Positions 47,569 to 58,639 of a stretch of DNA of 64,000 nt are shown here, piece after piece; within the stretch, counting starts at the first letter, position 1; each line of letters opens with the position of its first letter. This stretch comes from Monocercomonoides exilis. Lineage: Eukaryota > Preaxostyla > Oxymonadida > Polymastigidae. The notes below the pieces were generated by a model. The model was not told the origin of the DNA, made no database searches, and was given only the letters and a program-made list of their open reading frames with translations. The stretch is taken from positions 1,178,001 through 1,242,000 of the forward strand of contig LSRY02000016.1 in assembly GCA_001643675.2 (NCBI GenBank), read 5' to 3'. The translations under genes and the position numbers were made by a program.

Positions 47569-48528
47569 TTCTTCTTATTCTTATTCTTCTTCTTTCATTT
47601 CATTTTCTTCTTCTTTTTTGTATTCTGCAATTTTTGAAATTATGTCTTCAAAAGAAAGTTTAAGAGATGTTTTGGCTAGAAACATGGCTATATGATCCAA
47701 AATATACTTCTTTCTGGAACCAAATCGCGGAAAAGATAGCCTCAAATGGGAACACAATCCTTCTATTGTGTTCGTGCATGCTCCAGTTTCAGGATTAACA
47801 AAGTTTCTTTTGTGACAGACGGTTAAATGTTAATAACCTAGCTCATCCAACGAAGCATACGCCTTCCATTCGTCTGAGACTATGGTCGTTCCAGGCAAAA
47901 TAAAACGCTGAATCAACGGAATTAATGTTTTCTTGGTTCTATTAGGAACAATTTTCATAAATCTTCTGCCCGCTCCTCCTCCGTCGAGACGCTCCACTCC
48001 TCCAAATATCCAAACGTGGTCTTTTCTCCTTTCTCTTCCATATTTTCTCTTCCTCCAGACAGCTTCATCGATTTCAACAGTTTTTCCTTAGCCTCCAATT
48101 GTTTGCTGTTTGTCATTCCATTCTTTTGCACAACAGACTCTAACAACACTGCACCAAAAACCCACCGTCTTTTGAGAAATTCCGAGCAAAGAAGAAATTG
48201 TTTTTATTGGTATTTTCACCCAATAATACAAACAAATCAACAAAGTTGAGCCCAAGGAAATTTTCATGTTTGCAAAAATAGTTCCATGATATACTGATTT
48301 TCTTTCAATGCATTTGGAACATTTCCAGTATCTGCAATTAAGGAAAACAGTGAAACATCTTTTTTGTGTTCTATGATATCTGCATTTCGGAACTTCATTG
48401 TGCAACACTTTCTCCAAAAACCAGCTCCACCTCATATCCTCGTTGTAAAAGAGCTTATTTAACTTTGAAATACCAAGATCCTTATTTTCTACTAGTATTT
48501 GCATAAAAATTTTTTGATCAAAACCCAT
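47374..48528 (-). CDS. Open Merlin (ISXO2/IS1595-like) transposase
   Basis: ATG 48528 to TGA 47374-47376, about 384 residues, one exon. It has five TAA and one TAG but no TGA, and the frame is exact across all of them. Domains: an N-terminal zinc ribbon (CRYHRTQKRC ... CRYWKCSKC), an HTH-like ISSLLGISQKTVGFW, and a DDE core with VEIDEAVW, TIVSDEWKAY and NTIEGLCSHL. The C-terminus is strongly acidic, encoded by (GAA/TAA)n, and reads Glu/Gln. Sense TAA codons sit inside conserved blocks (GG-Q-GKTVEIDE, LGY-Q-HLTVCHK). This is the best single piece of evidence for the TAR = Gln code. Likely a functional transposase. Confidence 0.85.
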
Positions 48529-49170
48529 CAATATGTGAAATCAATTGATTTTTCAAAATATTTTATTTTTTCAATGAGACGTTTCCGCACAGAATTTCTT
48601 GCACAAATGCAAATTATAAACAATGTGTTTTCATCGTGTGTGGTTTGTTTTCATTTTCCTTTCGTTCCATATTGAATCATAATGCCGAATAATTTTTCAA
48701 ATCGTTTTTTTTTCCCTATATTCAGAATAAAAACTTGGCAATAAACTATTTTGTGCATATTAATCTGCAAAATATGGCTTGACTGAATTCATATCCTTAT
48801 TTTTTTTCGTGAATACTTTAATCTTGCTGAAAAAGTCATTAATCATGGATAATACTAGAACATCACATCAGATGAAAATAAAAACTTTTTCGTGTGTGCA
48901 TTGATACTCTCACACAAATACAATTATAAGAAAGAAATACAAATTCGTTGTTCTTCAAAAAATATCTTTTTTGTTTGTGTTGAGTGGCATAATGAAATTA
49001 ATAAATAAAAAATGTTAATTAAATGTTGATGCATGGAAAATTCTATTGAAACTGAGATTCTAATAATTATTTTCTCTCTTCAATTTCGTTTTATTGATTC
49101 ATTTTTATATTGAAATAGTGAAAGGATTTATCGTCTGTTTTCCATCAAATAAAGTTACAATTCCAAAGTC

Positions 49171-50870
49171 GCTGAAATTTCTTTTTCTTTCATAACTGTT
49201 CTTTCTCACACTCTTTATCCTTTAGATTCATAATTTCTCAAATCCCTGATTTGCTGATTCTTTACAAGACTAACATATTCAAGGTCTTCAACGACTTCGC
49301 CAAATAATTGAACTTCATTTTAAACTTCTTCTCACTCTTTTCGTTGTGAACAAGCAATTCCGAATGAACGAATCAATCCACAGTCTTTCAAGTTGCATTT
49401 ACCAACTTGTTTCAATCTGAATTCAATAAAAGGATCTCGTCTTTTAGGGAAATGCATTTCACCTTCCATCTTTTTCGGATTTCCTTTGCATCTCTTCTCA
49501 TCATTTTCGTGAAGATTCGCGGAGCGTCTTTGAAGCCAAATGGTGTGCACTTGAACCTGTTCTATCTTTCATCGAACTTGAATGCATGGAATAAGGTGAA
49601 ATCCTTATGAATTGGAATCAGGAAATAAGCCTGAGAAATATCAAGCAAGGTTGGAAAATTTTCCCTTCTGGATCAGTCTCTCCACTTGGCAATTGTCCTC
49701 CATTTTGATATGCAAATCATTCATCGCAGAATTTCGTGGACAACAATCAAGGATTTGACGATATTGCCATATCTTCTTCATTATGAAAAATATATTGCTT
49801 AAGTGACAGACCTCTCCTTCTTCCAACAGTGTGAAAATATCTGTCCTGAGTCCTTCATGAATCCATACTGAACATGCCTCTTTCTCCTCTCTGCCTCCCA
49901 GGAAGCCTCTGCCTTTCTCCTTTTCCTGTTTCAACCTGTCCCTTGCAGCTCTCCCCTTCCAAATCGGTCTTATCCCGCCTTCTATCCAATTGGTCACTCC
50001 GATCTTCTTCCATTCCTCAGCAAAGGCTTGGGTGCGGCCCACAACTTTCTCCGATAAAAATTGCTTCTTGAGGCTGAACTTGTCGTTCTTCCAATTCCTG
50101 AGCTTGTTTATCTCTCTCTCCATGTCCCAGTTCTATTTGTTCTTTGTGTCTAGGTTGATGCAACACGAACTTGTCTCCGCTCTGTTCAAGGCTGCAAAAT
50201 GGGCTTTATCCTTTCCAACTGCCATGTTGTCAATAATCCGTCGTCCTTTTTTTCGTGAAGTGTTTAAACCACCTTGAAACAGAAATAGGCTTGAATACGA
50301 ATGTGGGGTGCAGTCAGGAGAGCTGCGATTATCAGCATCATTGCATATCCCTGATGTTGTTGTGCTTTGTCTATTGAGCTTCGTTTTTCCATCAACATTG
50401 CTTTCAGTGCGAGCATCAAAAAGGATTCTGCATTGAACGCTCATTCATCTCAAGCATTGGAAAATCAACTGTGCAATTGTTAATGTGGACGGGTTGTTGA
50501 AGACAAAAACAGTTAGACTTAATAGTGTGCATCATCTCGCAAGATCTGGAATTGATTTCCCCGATCCACATGATTAGCAAATTCAAACTCTGCAAGTTGT
50601 CCCCAAAGTTGGATTTGGCTGCTTCAAATGGAAGATGTGTTGGGGAGTGAGATGTGCGTGATGAACTGGTTGAAGATTTGTTCGTTGAGGTTGTTGAGGA
50701 GATCGCAGGCATTGCAAAAAATTGGGAGTCGGGTGTTCCTGAAGTAGGAATGAAGATGGGAGGCATCATTCCCATACCATCTGTTGATCCGCTTCTCGGG
50801 TATTTCATACTCAATCCAGATGAAGATCAATCCAACAAAATTGTGATCTTTTGAGTTTTATGATCGAATG
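49171..50870 (-). pseudogene. DIRS copy 5, 5' half (Gag-like and RT)
   Basis: Gag-like helical pieces (50870-49900), then RT: SNIFFIMKKIWQYRQILDCC (fingers), LLDISQAYFLIPIHKD and RFKCTPFGFKDAPRIFTKMM. At the catalytic site SLKDEILLLN stands in place of YLDDILL. Frames shift at about 49690, and TAA, TAG and TGA codons follow. The copy is inactive. Same strand and order as 41250-43811. Confidence 0.6.
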
Positions 50871-51168
50871 AGCCCATTATGAAGAGATCATTCCCTTTAT
50901 AAATAGAAGTTGTTAATAACAACATTTTTCAAAAATTTAAAAATTCTAATCTTTGAATTGGCACAATTATTTGTTTTTGACTAAAAACTTTCAAAAAACA
51001 TTGAGTGAGTTCTTCTCTTTTGTGCAATGTTCCAACATATTTGAAACAATTCATGATTTGTTTATTTGATTATTTTATTTTGTTTCTCACTGAGTTATTG
51101 CATTATAATTTTTTTTAATTTTTTTTGAAAGTCACTTTTCTCAGCGAACCAAGCTTTTCGAAAAAATG

Positions 51169-51655
51169 TGAAATACAGTTTCACAAAATCTTCACATTTA
51201 TCCATTTATGTTTCAAAGCTCAAGTTCCACATTTATTTTTTGATGCTTTCTACTCATTTCATTTTTTCACAAGCATGCAAGTATTTGTATGAAAATTTCT
51301 TTGTATTCAAAAAAGAAGTGCTTTAATAAAAATATGCCACATAAAATAAATTCTTTAATAATCGTTCCAACAAAAATTGTAACATAAAGATTCTCTTCTT
51401 GTTGAAAACTTGTTTCATTTTTATAATTTGATCAAAGAGTCTTCAGTTTTGGTAACATTTGCTTGTTCAAGACAAGAAGAGAATCTTTATGTTACAATTT
51501 TTGTTGGAACGATTATTAAAGAATTTATTTTATGTGGCATATTTTTATTAAAGCACTTCTTTTTTGAATACAACTTGTGAAATGAAATGAGTAGAAAGCA
51601 TCAAATTTTGAGCTTTAAATGGATAAATGTGAAGATTTTTGAAATGTATTTCACA
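51169..51655. repeat. Fold-back element
   Basis: The left arm (51169-51402) and right arm (51470-51655) are inverted copies sharing AAGAAGTGCTTTAATAAAAA, TATGCCACATAAAATAAATT and AAGATTCTCTTCTTG. The arms differ by a small deletion, and the spacer is about 67 bp. Non-coding. Confidence 0.75.
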
Positions 51656-52749
51656 TAATTGTGCTTAAAAAGTCAAAGTTTTATAAAGAAGTTAACATCA
51701 TGAAGAATGGAAAATCTTCTTTGGAAAAGGTTAGGAAAAACAGTAAAGAATTGGAAAAATAAAAAAAAGTTGAAAGAGGAAAGGAAAAAAAAAATTATAG
51801 ATTGAAGAAGCAGAATTTGTGAAATTTATTGTTTTTGTTATTGGATGAAAATTGACTTTGAAGATATAATTCATACGTGAAAAGGAATTAGATAAAAAAG
51901 TGAAAATGAATAAAGAAAGAAACAGAAACGAAATATGGGAGATTGATATGAGGATCAGAAATAATGTTGGTTTTTGGAAAAGTGTGGAATTGAAAGTGAA
52001 AAGAATAAAACTGAAACTATCAACCAAAAAATGATACTGAAGCGAAAAAGACAAACAAATGATAAAATATATTACCATGTTCCTCAATAAAAAAAGTCAT
52101 TATTCAAGTTGAAAATACAATAGTTATAATTTCTTCATCATCCACAAATTCGTAGTATTCCTCTTCTTCATTGCATTTATAAGATTGGATTTGTTTATTT
52201 TTCAATTTGAATAAAAAAAAAGAAACGGAAATGTTAGAGAAACAAATAAACAAATAGAAAAACTGAAGAACCAGAAACAAGAATGAGAAGAAAATGATCA
52301 GAAAAAAGAAAAGAGAAAGTTGTCACTAATTCAATTGAGAGAGATGAATGAAAAGAGATGGAAAATATTTATGTTTTTTTATGAAAAACAAATTTAAAAG
52401 ATACAAGAGAAGAAAGAAAGTCAAACTTCGAATTGAGACAATGAGATATTTCCATTTAAAAAAAACGATTTAATGTGTGCGGTATTCTTTTCGAAAAGTC
52501 ACAAATGTTTAATATCTGTGTTTGAAAATGAAGTGGACTTTTTAAAAATCAGTTTTTGCTATTTATTCATCAACCTTCATTATTATGTGGATAAGAATTC
52601 ACAAACCTATTTGATAAAAAAAAAGTTTATGCTGGAAAAATCTGATTGCTTTTTAACAAAAAATGATCAAATAAGGAAAATTTACATGAAACCCGAAAAT
52701 TAAACATTTGCGACTTTTCAAAAAGAATGACTTAAATGATAAAATATCT
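51656..52749. other. AT-rich intergenic DNA
   Basis: Only low-complexity A/G-rich frames; no coherent gene. Confidence 0.45.
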
Positions 52750-53006
52750 TTCTTCAGGTATTCTCATTGAAACATTTGCACCATTGATGAACTTTCTGTT
52801 ATCAAAACAGGAAATTTAAATGGGATCGTTTTGACATTTGTGGAATGAAACAAAATTTTTTCTCATAACATCAATTAGGATTGTTTGCACATTTGATAAT
52901 CCAACTTATTTTGAAATCTGAGAAAGATGTTAAAAGTTGTGAGCTTAACAAACATCAAGTGCTTAGTGCATTAAAAACTTGAAAGTCAGTGTTTTCCCAC
53001 ATATCA
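52750..53006. repeat. MITE-like repeat, family A, diverged copy
   Basis: Starts with a CTTCAGGTATTCTCATTGAA-type end and finishes AAAACTTGAAAGTCAGTGTT plus TTCCCACATAT, matching family A ends with substitutions. Confidence 0.5.
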
Positions 53007-53087
53007 AAAACGATAATTTTATTAATGGGCTATTGGTATCTTAATAAATATTTTCTTTATTTTCACGTGATCTGTTGTCTGTTTCAA

Positions 53088-53177
53088 AAAAAAAGAAAAG
53101 AAAAGAAAAAGAAAAAGAAAAAGAAAAAGAAAAAGAAAAAGAAAAAGAAAAAGAAAAAGAAAAAGAAAAAGAAAAAT
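53088..53177. repeat. (GAAAAA)n microsatellite
   Basis: About 14 near-perfect hexamer units. The matching reading frames on both strands are artefacts. Confidence 0.95.
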
Positions 53178-53367
53178 AGAAAAAACTTGAAACGTATTTT
53201 CTATAATGAACCACTCGCATCTCTTCAACTTTCCTTTCCATAAAGGCCAATTTAATAACATATTTGCAAGTCTCATCTTCTGGAAATGCGTTGTCGACAT
53301 ATGAAGAATTTTTAATTTTAGTAATCTTCCACAATAAAATGAGTGAGATCAAAAATCAAAGAAAAAA

Positions 53368-54440
53368 ATGACAAAGATTCTTGAAACAAAAAACGTGATC
53401 CTAAATATGAATAACTTGTTTGCTAATTTGGAACGCAATTGGAAGTGGATATTCGAGCATAGATTTCTTCCTGACACTGGGAAATTCAAACATTGCAAAT
53501 TGAAACAATTATTGTGCAAAAGGGACAATGCTTATTTTGTGAAGCGCAAAAAATGCCTAATAATTACATCCGTATTTAAATGAACAACATTATCAAAGGC
53601 TAAAACTACAATTAATAAGATTATGCAAGTGTTTCTGCCGTTTTGGCTGGAATTAAGCATCAAGCAAACTTGTTTTTTGTTATATCTGGATAGAAACACC
53701 ATTTCATACTATTATAATATTTGCAGGGAAGTGTGTGTGGATGGGCTATTCAAGAATCCAATCAAAATAGGAGGAGTGGGGAAGGAAGTGGAAATTGACG
53801 AAATGTTGTGGAGATGAAGGAAATATTACAAAGGAAAAAGGAGAAAACAAGTTTTGATTTTTAAAGGAGTTGAAAGATCTAAAAAATGCATAAAAATATC
53901 TTTATGGTGGGAGTTTTAAACAGGAACAAGGAAACTCTACGAGCAGCTATCAAAGAGCACATTTTTCCTCACACTACAATATACAGCGATGAATGGAAGG
54001 CCAATAATTATTGGGATAAAGAAGGTTTTGTTCACAAAACCGTTTGCTATTACAGATATTATATTTATCCAGAAAACAAATCAGTAAATACTGACACAGT
54101 GGAAGGTTTTTGGGCTCACTTTCGGAAATGTATTCCCAAATTTAAAAATCCGAACAAGATTTCTTCAACAATTCATGTCATCTTTCATTGTTCGTTCGAT
54201 GAGATTACTGTCTTTTAGTCAATTCGTTGAATATGCAATTAATTTGAACATTGAAAACGTGGAAATGGTTGCTGAGGAGACGAAAATGATCCTTAAAAGA
54301 CAACCGAAAAGTGAGAAATCTCTGAAATGGATGATCTTCCTGATGAAGATACTGATTTTGGTGCAGGTGATGGAGCAGACGCATCAGAATGGTATGATGA
54401 CTTATTCTTTTTTTCAATTTCATACGCTTTTAAAAAAATA
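53368..54440 (+). pseudogene. Merlin-like transposase (copy 53k)
   Basis: An N-terminal region with Cys pairs, KEVEIDEMLWR (first Asp), TTIYSDEWKANNYW (second Asp) and DTVEGFWAHFRKC (Glu). TGA follows the WR of the first block, where other copies have Lys or Arg, and another TGA lies at about 53581. A frameshift follows the core into a mixed C-terminal piece (54175-54440). Confidence 0.65.
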
Positions 54441-54456
54441 AATAATAATTCGTAAA

Positions 54457-57018
54457 TACCATTGGTGCTAAACCCGCCCCCTCAAATTTTTGCTAAACAC
54501 ATATATTTTTGTTATTATTTTTTCAGATTCCTTCATGTTAGCTTCAAAAAAGAAAAAGAATACAAGATTGAAATGAAATGACTGTATACAAACGCTGTGC
54601 AAAAGTTAATAAACTGTTAAATATCCATCTTCAAATATACTTGGAACAAAGTATTTTCCATTGTTGAAAGAAGTGAGAAAAGCAAAAACAATATTCACTT
54701 GTATTTCTTTATTGATCTGAACGATTCATGATTCCAAACTTTTTCATTATAAAAAGAAAGATAGATAGAAAGAAACTACGACGACAAAGAAGAATAATAT
54801 TTTTTGCGAAATTCAATTTCTTTATTACTAAAAGCAGGTGAAACTTCTCTTTGTATTGGCTTTTCGTTTTCCATTTTTCTTCCTTTCTCTGAGTCGCTCC
54901 CTCCACTAACATCATCGTCTATAATTTCATAAATTTTCTTTTTCTTTTTCTGTTTTCTTTCTCTTTCATCTTCATTTGAAGAAGAGCTAGACAAAAGAAT
55001 GTTAAATTCTTTTTGAGAATGCTTTGTTTTCAAAGTTGAAGAAGTCGAAGAAACATTTGATTTTTCAATTTCTTTATATTTCGATCGAAGAAATGCAAGA
55101 TGCTTTTCAGCATCTTCAAGTTGCTTTTTCAATTCAAAGCTGTCCATATCTTCAATAACTGTTGTAGAATTTAATTTGTGATCATTAGACGGAGAAGAAC
55201 AGATCGATTTGTTCGGCGAAGTTGATTTTGTTGAGTTTGCTTTATATGCAGAATGAATATCTAATGATTTTGATGAAGCAGATACAATTTGTCTTTTTTG
55301 TGGAGAATAGTCACCAAATAGTTCTTCACGCCAATCTTGAGACGAATAATGAAGATCTTCTTTCAATGCAGATGTTTCTATTGATGCTCCTGCTACTCTA
55401 GAGAACACAGGAGCTGCTGCAACAGGCCAAACCCCTGTCTTTATGAATACTGCTTTTATTGTTGAAGGTGTACAAGCAGCTGCCAAGGCTTCAGGAAGAA
55501 CTTCTGCGAGTTGTGTTCTATAAGAAGGGAGGGAGATTGGAGATGGAATGATAAATTTGTTGTTCAATGAAGATTTTAGTCGAGAAAAGATACAAGAATC
55601 ACATGGTTGAAGTAAGTGTGTCATGTTGGGTGGGAATCGTTTCAAAATGATGTTGTTTTTTTCTGCGGCTTCAATTACAAATTCATCGTTATGTGTTGAA
55701 TGATTACCCATCAACAGAAGGGCGCGATGGGAGCTGGTTGGTTTTACTTTCTCTGTGATAAATGGAATCCAACAATTGATCATGATGTGTTTGTATATTT
55801 CCTTCGTTATCCACCCAGAAGAGGAATTAATATATCTGATATCAAATGATGATAGAGAGCGAAACTTTTTTGGGAGTGTTTTCTTAGGATAAAGAAGAAA
55901 ACGAGGCAACGAAGATCCGTCGGCGCAGACACAGAGACAAATTGTGGCATTCGGTACTTTTGGAGGTGCTGTAACAGCTGGAGGAGTTTGATCTTTGAAG
56001 CAAACAACCAATTTTGATGAAGATTCCCCGCAAGTGATCGAAGATTCGTCGAAATTGAAAATGTCGGATGATGTTATGTTATAGTCTGATATTATGTTTG
56101 AAAGTACAGTAAACCATCTGCTAATATTATCTGGTGACTGTGCTTTGATTTTTGCAACATCTGTTGGTCTTGCGATAGCGGCTTTCAATATTTCGCTTCG
56201 TTTAATTAATTTGAATGCATATTTTTTAATGATCATTTTCAATTCATTCTTTGATTTTGGCTCATTTTCAATCAGATCCACACACTGAAACATTCAAAAA
56301 AGTTCGAAAAAACATGAAAAAAATATTGCAAACCATGTTTTGCACATCACGAACTCGAACAATTGTTTGGTTAGATAAAAGAACCAAAACTTGGTTTTCA
56401 ATTGTATCCAACTGGTTATCTGTGAATGTTTGTGGATGTCCATTCCTTCCGACCTCTCTTCCTGCTTTCTCCGCTCTTATCCCTCGTTTCCAAGCATCCT
56501 TTGAAATAACTTTGGCTTTCATTGCAGTTGCATATTTCACTTTGAAACTTTGTCGAATTGCGAATAGCTTTTTTGACGGGGATTTGAATACGCGATATTC
56601 CCTTGTTGCCAGAACTCTGTGCAATTGAGATGATGTCAATTCAGATTTTTCTGTCATTAAAATAGGGAATGATCAGTTTCTTCAGAATTATCAAAATTAA
56701 TGTTTCTGTCATAGGCAATCCTTTTCAGATGCATGGTTTGATATTATGTTAATATATATCTTTATTGAAACATTGAAATTATCAACTTTCCAAAATTCTG
56801 AAGGAAATCAAACATGCGAATAAAATAAAAAATAGCAACATTCAGCTGGAAGAAGACATGATGAAGAAGAATAATGAATATTCTTTCATTATTTAACACA
56901 TTTTCGATTATTTTTGAAATGTTTATATTTCTATTGTTCATTGAAATTAAAAACAAGAGAATGCTTCATTGAGAGGGGGCGGGTTTGGCACAAGGGTGTG
57001 GGTTAAGCACCAATGGTA
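54457..57018 (-). mobile_element. Complete pogo-type DNA transposon
   Basis: Terminal inverted repeats: TACCATTGGTGCTAAACCCG at 54457 and its inverted counterpart ending at 57018 (minus strand TACCATTGGTGCTTAACCC), the right one carrying an extra internal CCC-rich segment. A TA lies at both outer edges, as expected for pogo/Tc1 target duplications. One two-exon transposase gene fills the interior. Confidence 0.75.
54776..56657 (-). CDS. pogo/Tigger-type transposase (copy 3)
   Basis: Exon 1 is 56334-56657 (ATG 56657) and exon 2 is 54776-56284. The 49-bp phase-0 intron (GTTTGC...TTTCAG) lies right after a Gln-Asn-Met, the same site as in copies 1 and 2. About 610 residues: an HTH with GREVGRNGHPQTFTDNQL, then DDE_1 with FNFDESS (first Asp), LLLMGNHSTH (second position is Gly, not Asp), LLQPCDSCIF (third Asp) and a Ser/Lys-rich tail. 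No TAA/TAG inside and none in about 19 Gln codons. It ends at TAG 54776-54778, or at TGA 54695-54697 if TAG is sense. The intact frame but lost second Asp is notable. Confidence 0.8.
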
Positions 57019-57298
57019 TTATCACCCATTTTTTTATGAAAAATTCGTCAAAAAAAATTATTCATTAAAATACAACAAGCAATTAACCCTAGATGAAAAT
57101 TTGATAAAATGATCAAGAATAGAAACGCCTTTCATCGTATCGATTATGAAGTGTTTTCTTTTGGTACGCGTATATTCTTCATTTGCCAAGAACAGAAATG
57201 CTTTTGAAAAAAAAATTTTTCTTTATTATCTATTCTGTGAAATGATGAAAACAGAAAAATGTTGCTATCAGTTTACAGATTCAATTTAACATAATTAA

Positions 57299-58625
57299 TC
57301 AAACAATTATGATATAATCATTTATTTCTAATGATAATTCAATGAAATATTTACAGTTAAAAATTGGAAATGTTTCATGAAAACTTGTGATTACATCTTC
57401 AAATCCTTCTTCTTCCATCTTTTCAAACACTTTCCTTTTGACTGCTTTTCTTTCCGCTGCTTCCATTTCGTATCCTGTTTTTGCTTCAAATCTTCTTTAA
57501 ACCTCCAGGCAATATTTCAGGAAATGAGCATTCAATTCATTTTTCACTTCAAATTTTGCCATTTCTTCCAACACTGCTTTAGCAGCTCCACCTTTAATCA
57601 AGGAATCAATTTCCACAATTCTATTATTAATTGCAAATTTGAATATGATTAAGCACCATTTTTTTATCTCTGTTTCTTTTTCTCTTGACGCTCGAAAAAC
57701 TCCAACAGTACTTGCTATAAGCCCAATAAATCCTTCGTTTCTCAATTCGCATGAGTAAAAATAATACTTAATTGTTTTGAGCCACCTCATTAGTACAAAC
57801 ACTTTTTCCTTTTCTTTTTCGTTCATCTCAATTTCCTTCTTCTTCCAATCCACCTGTCTTGTCAGCTCTTCCAATTCTCTTGATGCCTCTCTTGCAAAAT
57901 GCAGCTCATTCGCAATCACTCCTTCCAAGCTGTCATCATTAGAGAATCTGAATATCAAAAAACTCCATGCGGACTGATAGGCGAGTTGAGTCAGGTTGTG
58001 ATTTTTTTGATGATATTGGATGATTTCTTTGATTTCATTCACAAACAGCTCTTTTTCCACCTTCAATTACAGAAAATTGTTAAAAGAAAAATCAACATTC
58101 AATGATAATGAAAAAATTTCAGACATCAATTATCCATGTGTTACTCAAGGAAAGCAATGACATTTCCACTTCCTTTTCAACTTTCTCATTTCTCTCCTTT
58201 TTTTAAAGATTCTTTCAGAAGGATAGGGACGCACACTGTTTTTAATTCTTCACTTATATCATAGTCATGCGGCATGAGATAGCATATGCAAAGATCAACA
58301 ATAAACTCTTCATCTCTTCCTTCTTTTTTATCATATTCTTCAAAGATCATCTTTTCAATTTTTTCAAACAGTGAAGAGTCAACAAAGCTTGGATCAAATA
58401 TGGTATTTATTGCGTTGTATCGTCTTATATTTTTCAAAAGAATGATGATGTATTTGTTTGAAATTTTGTGTTCGTCAATCATCTTTTCAATTCTGTTAAA
58501 AAGAAAAACAGTGAACTCTTTTAGGTAATCCTCTTCAGTCATTTTTATTATCAATGAATTCATTTCCTCGATTTTCTGTTTTTGTTCAATTTCATCTCAA
58601 TCTTCCAGCTCAGAAAGCAATTCTG
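57299..58625 (-). CDS. ARM/HEAT-like repeat protein of oxymonad type, interrupted
   Basis: Pieces in order: KIEEMNSLIIKMTEEDYLKE (about 58570), a helical block ending VCVPILLKES (58205), EKEVEMSLLSLSNT, an apparent intron (about 58070-58125), EIKEIIQYHQKNHNLTQLAY, GVIANELHFAREASRELEEL, GFIGLIASTVGVFRASREKE and KVFEKMEEEGFEDVITSFHE, closing at TGA 57299-57301. TAA 57497-57499 lies within coherent sequence and is read as Gln. Alternating amphipathic helices fit an armadillo/HEAT solenoid. One frameshift in an A7 tract near 58205 and a TGA near 58595 suggest a pseudogene or consensus errors. The family resembles large expansions I associate with oxymonads. Confidence 0.55.
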
Positions 58626-58639
58626 AAATGAAAAATTGA

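Larger units (their letters stand above)
43812..49170. mobile_element. 5.36-kb insertion bounded by ~195-bp inverted repeats
   Basis: 43812-44010 and 48970-49170 are near-perfect inverted copies starting at GACTTTGGAATTG. They separate the RNase H/recombinase half of a DIRS element from its Gag/RT half, so the interval looks inserted. It contains an open Merlin transposase (47374-48528) near one end and about 3 kb of AT-rich DNA with a family A MITE. I saw no clear 8-bp target duplication beside the repeats. Confidence 0.55.

Noticed and set aside
47374-48528. Bacterial insertion sequence contamination
   Set aside because: The transposase is ISXO2-like, but sense TAA/TAG codons, an intron in a sister copy and surrounding eukaryotic elements show it is a resident Merlin-type element.
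53022-53352. Overlapping Lys-rich and Phe/Leu/Ser-rich ORFs
   Set aside because: Produced by the (GAAAAA)n microsatellite.
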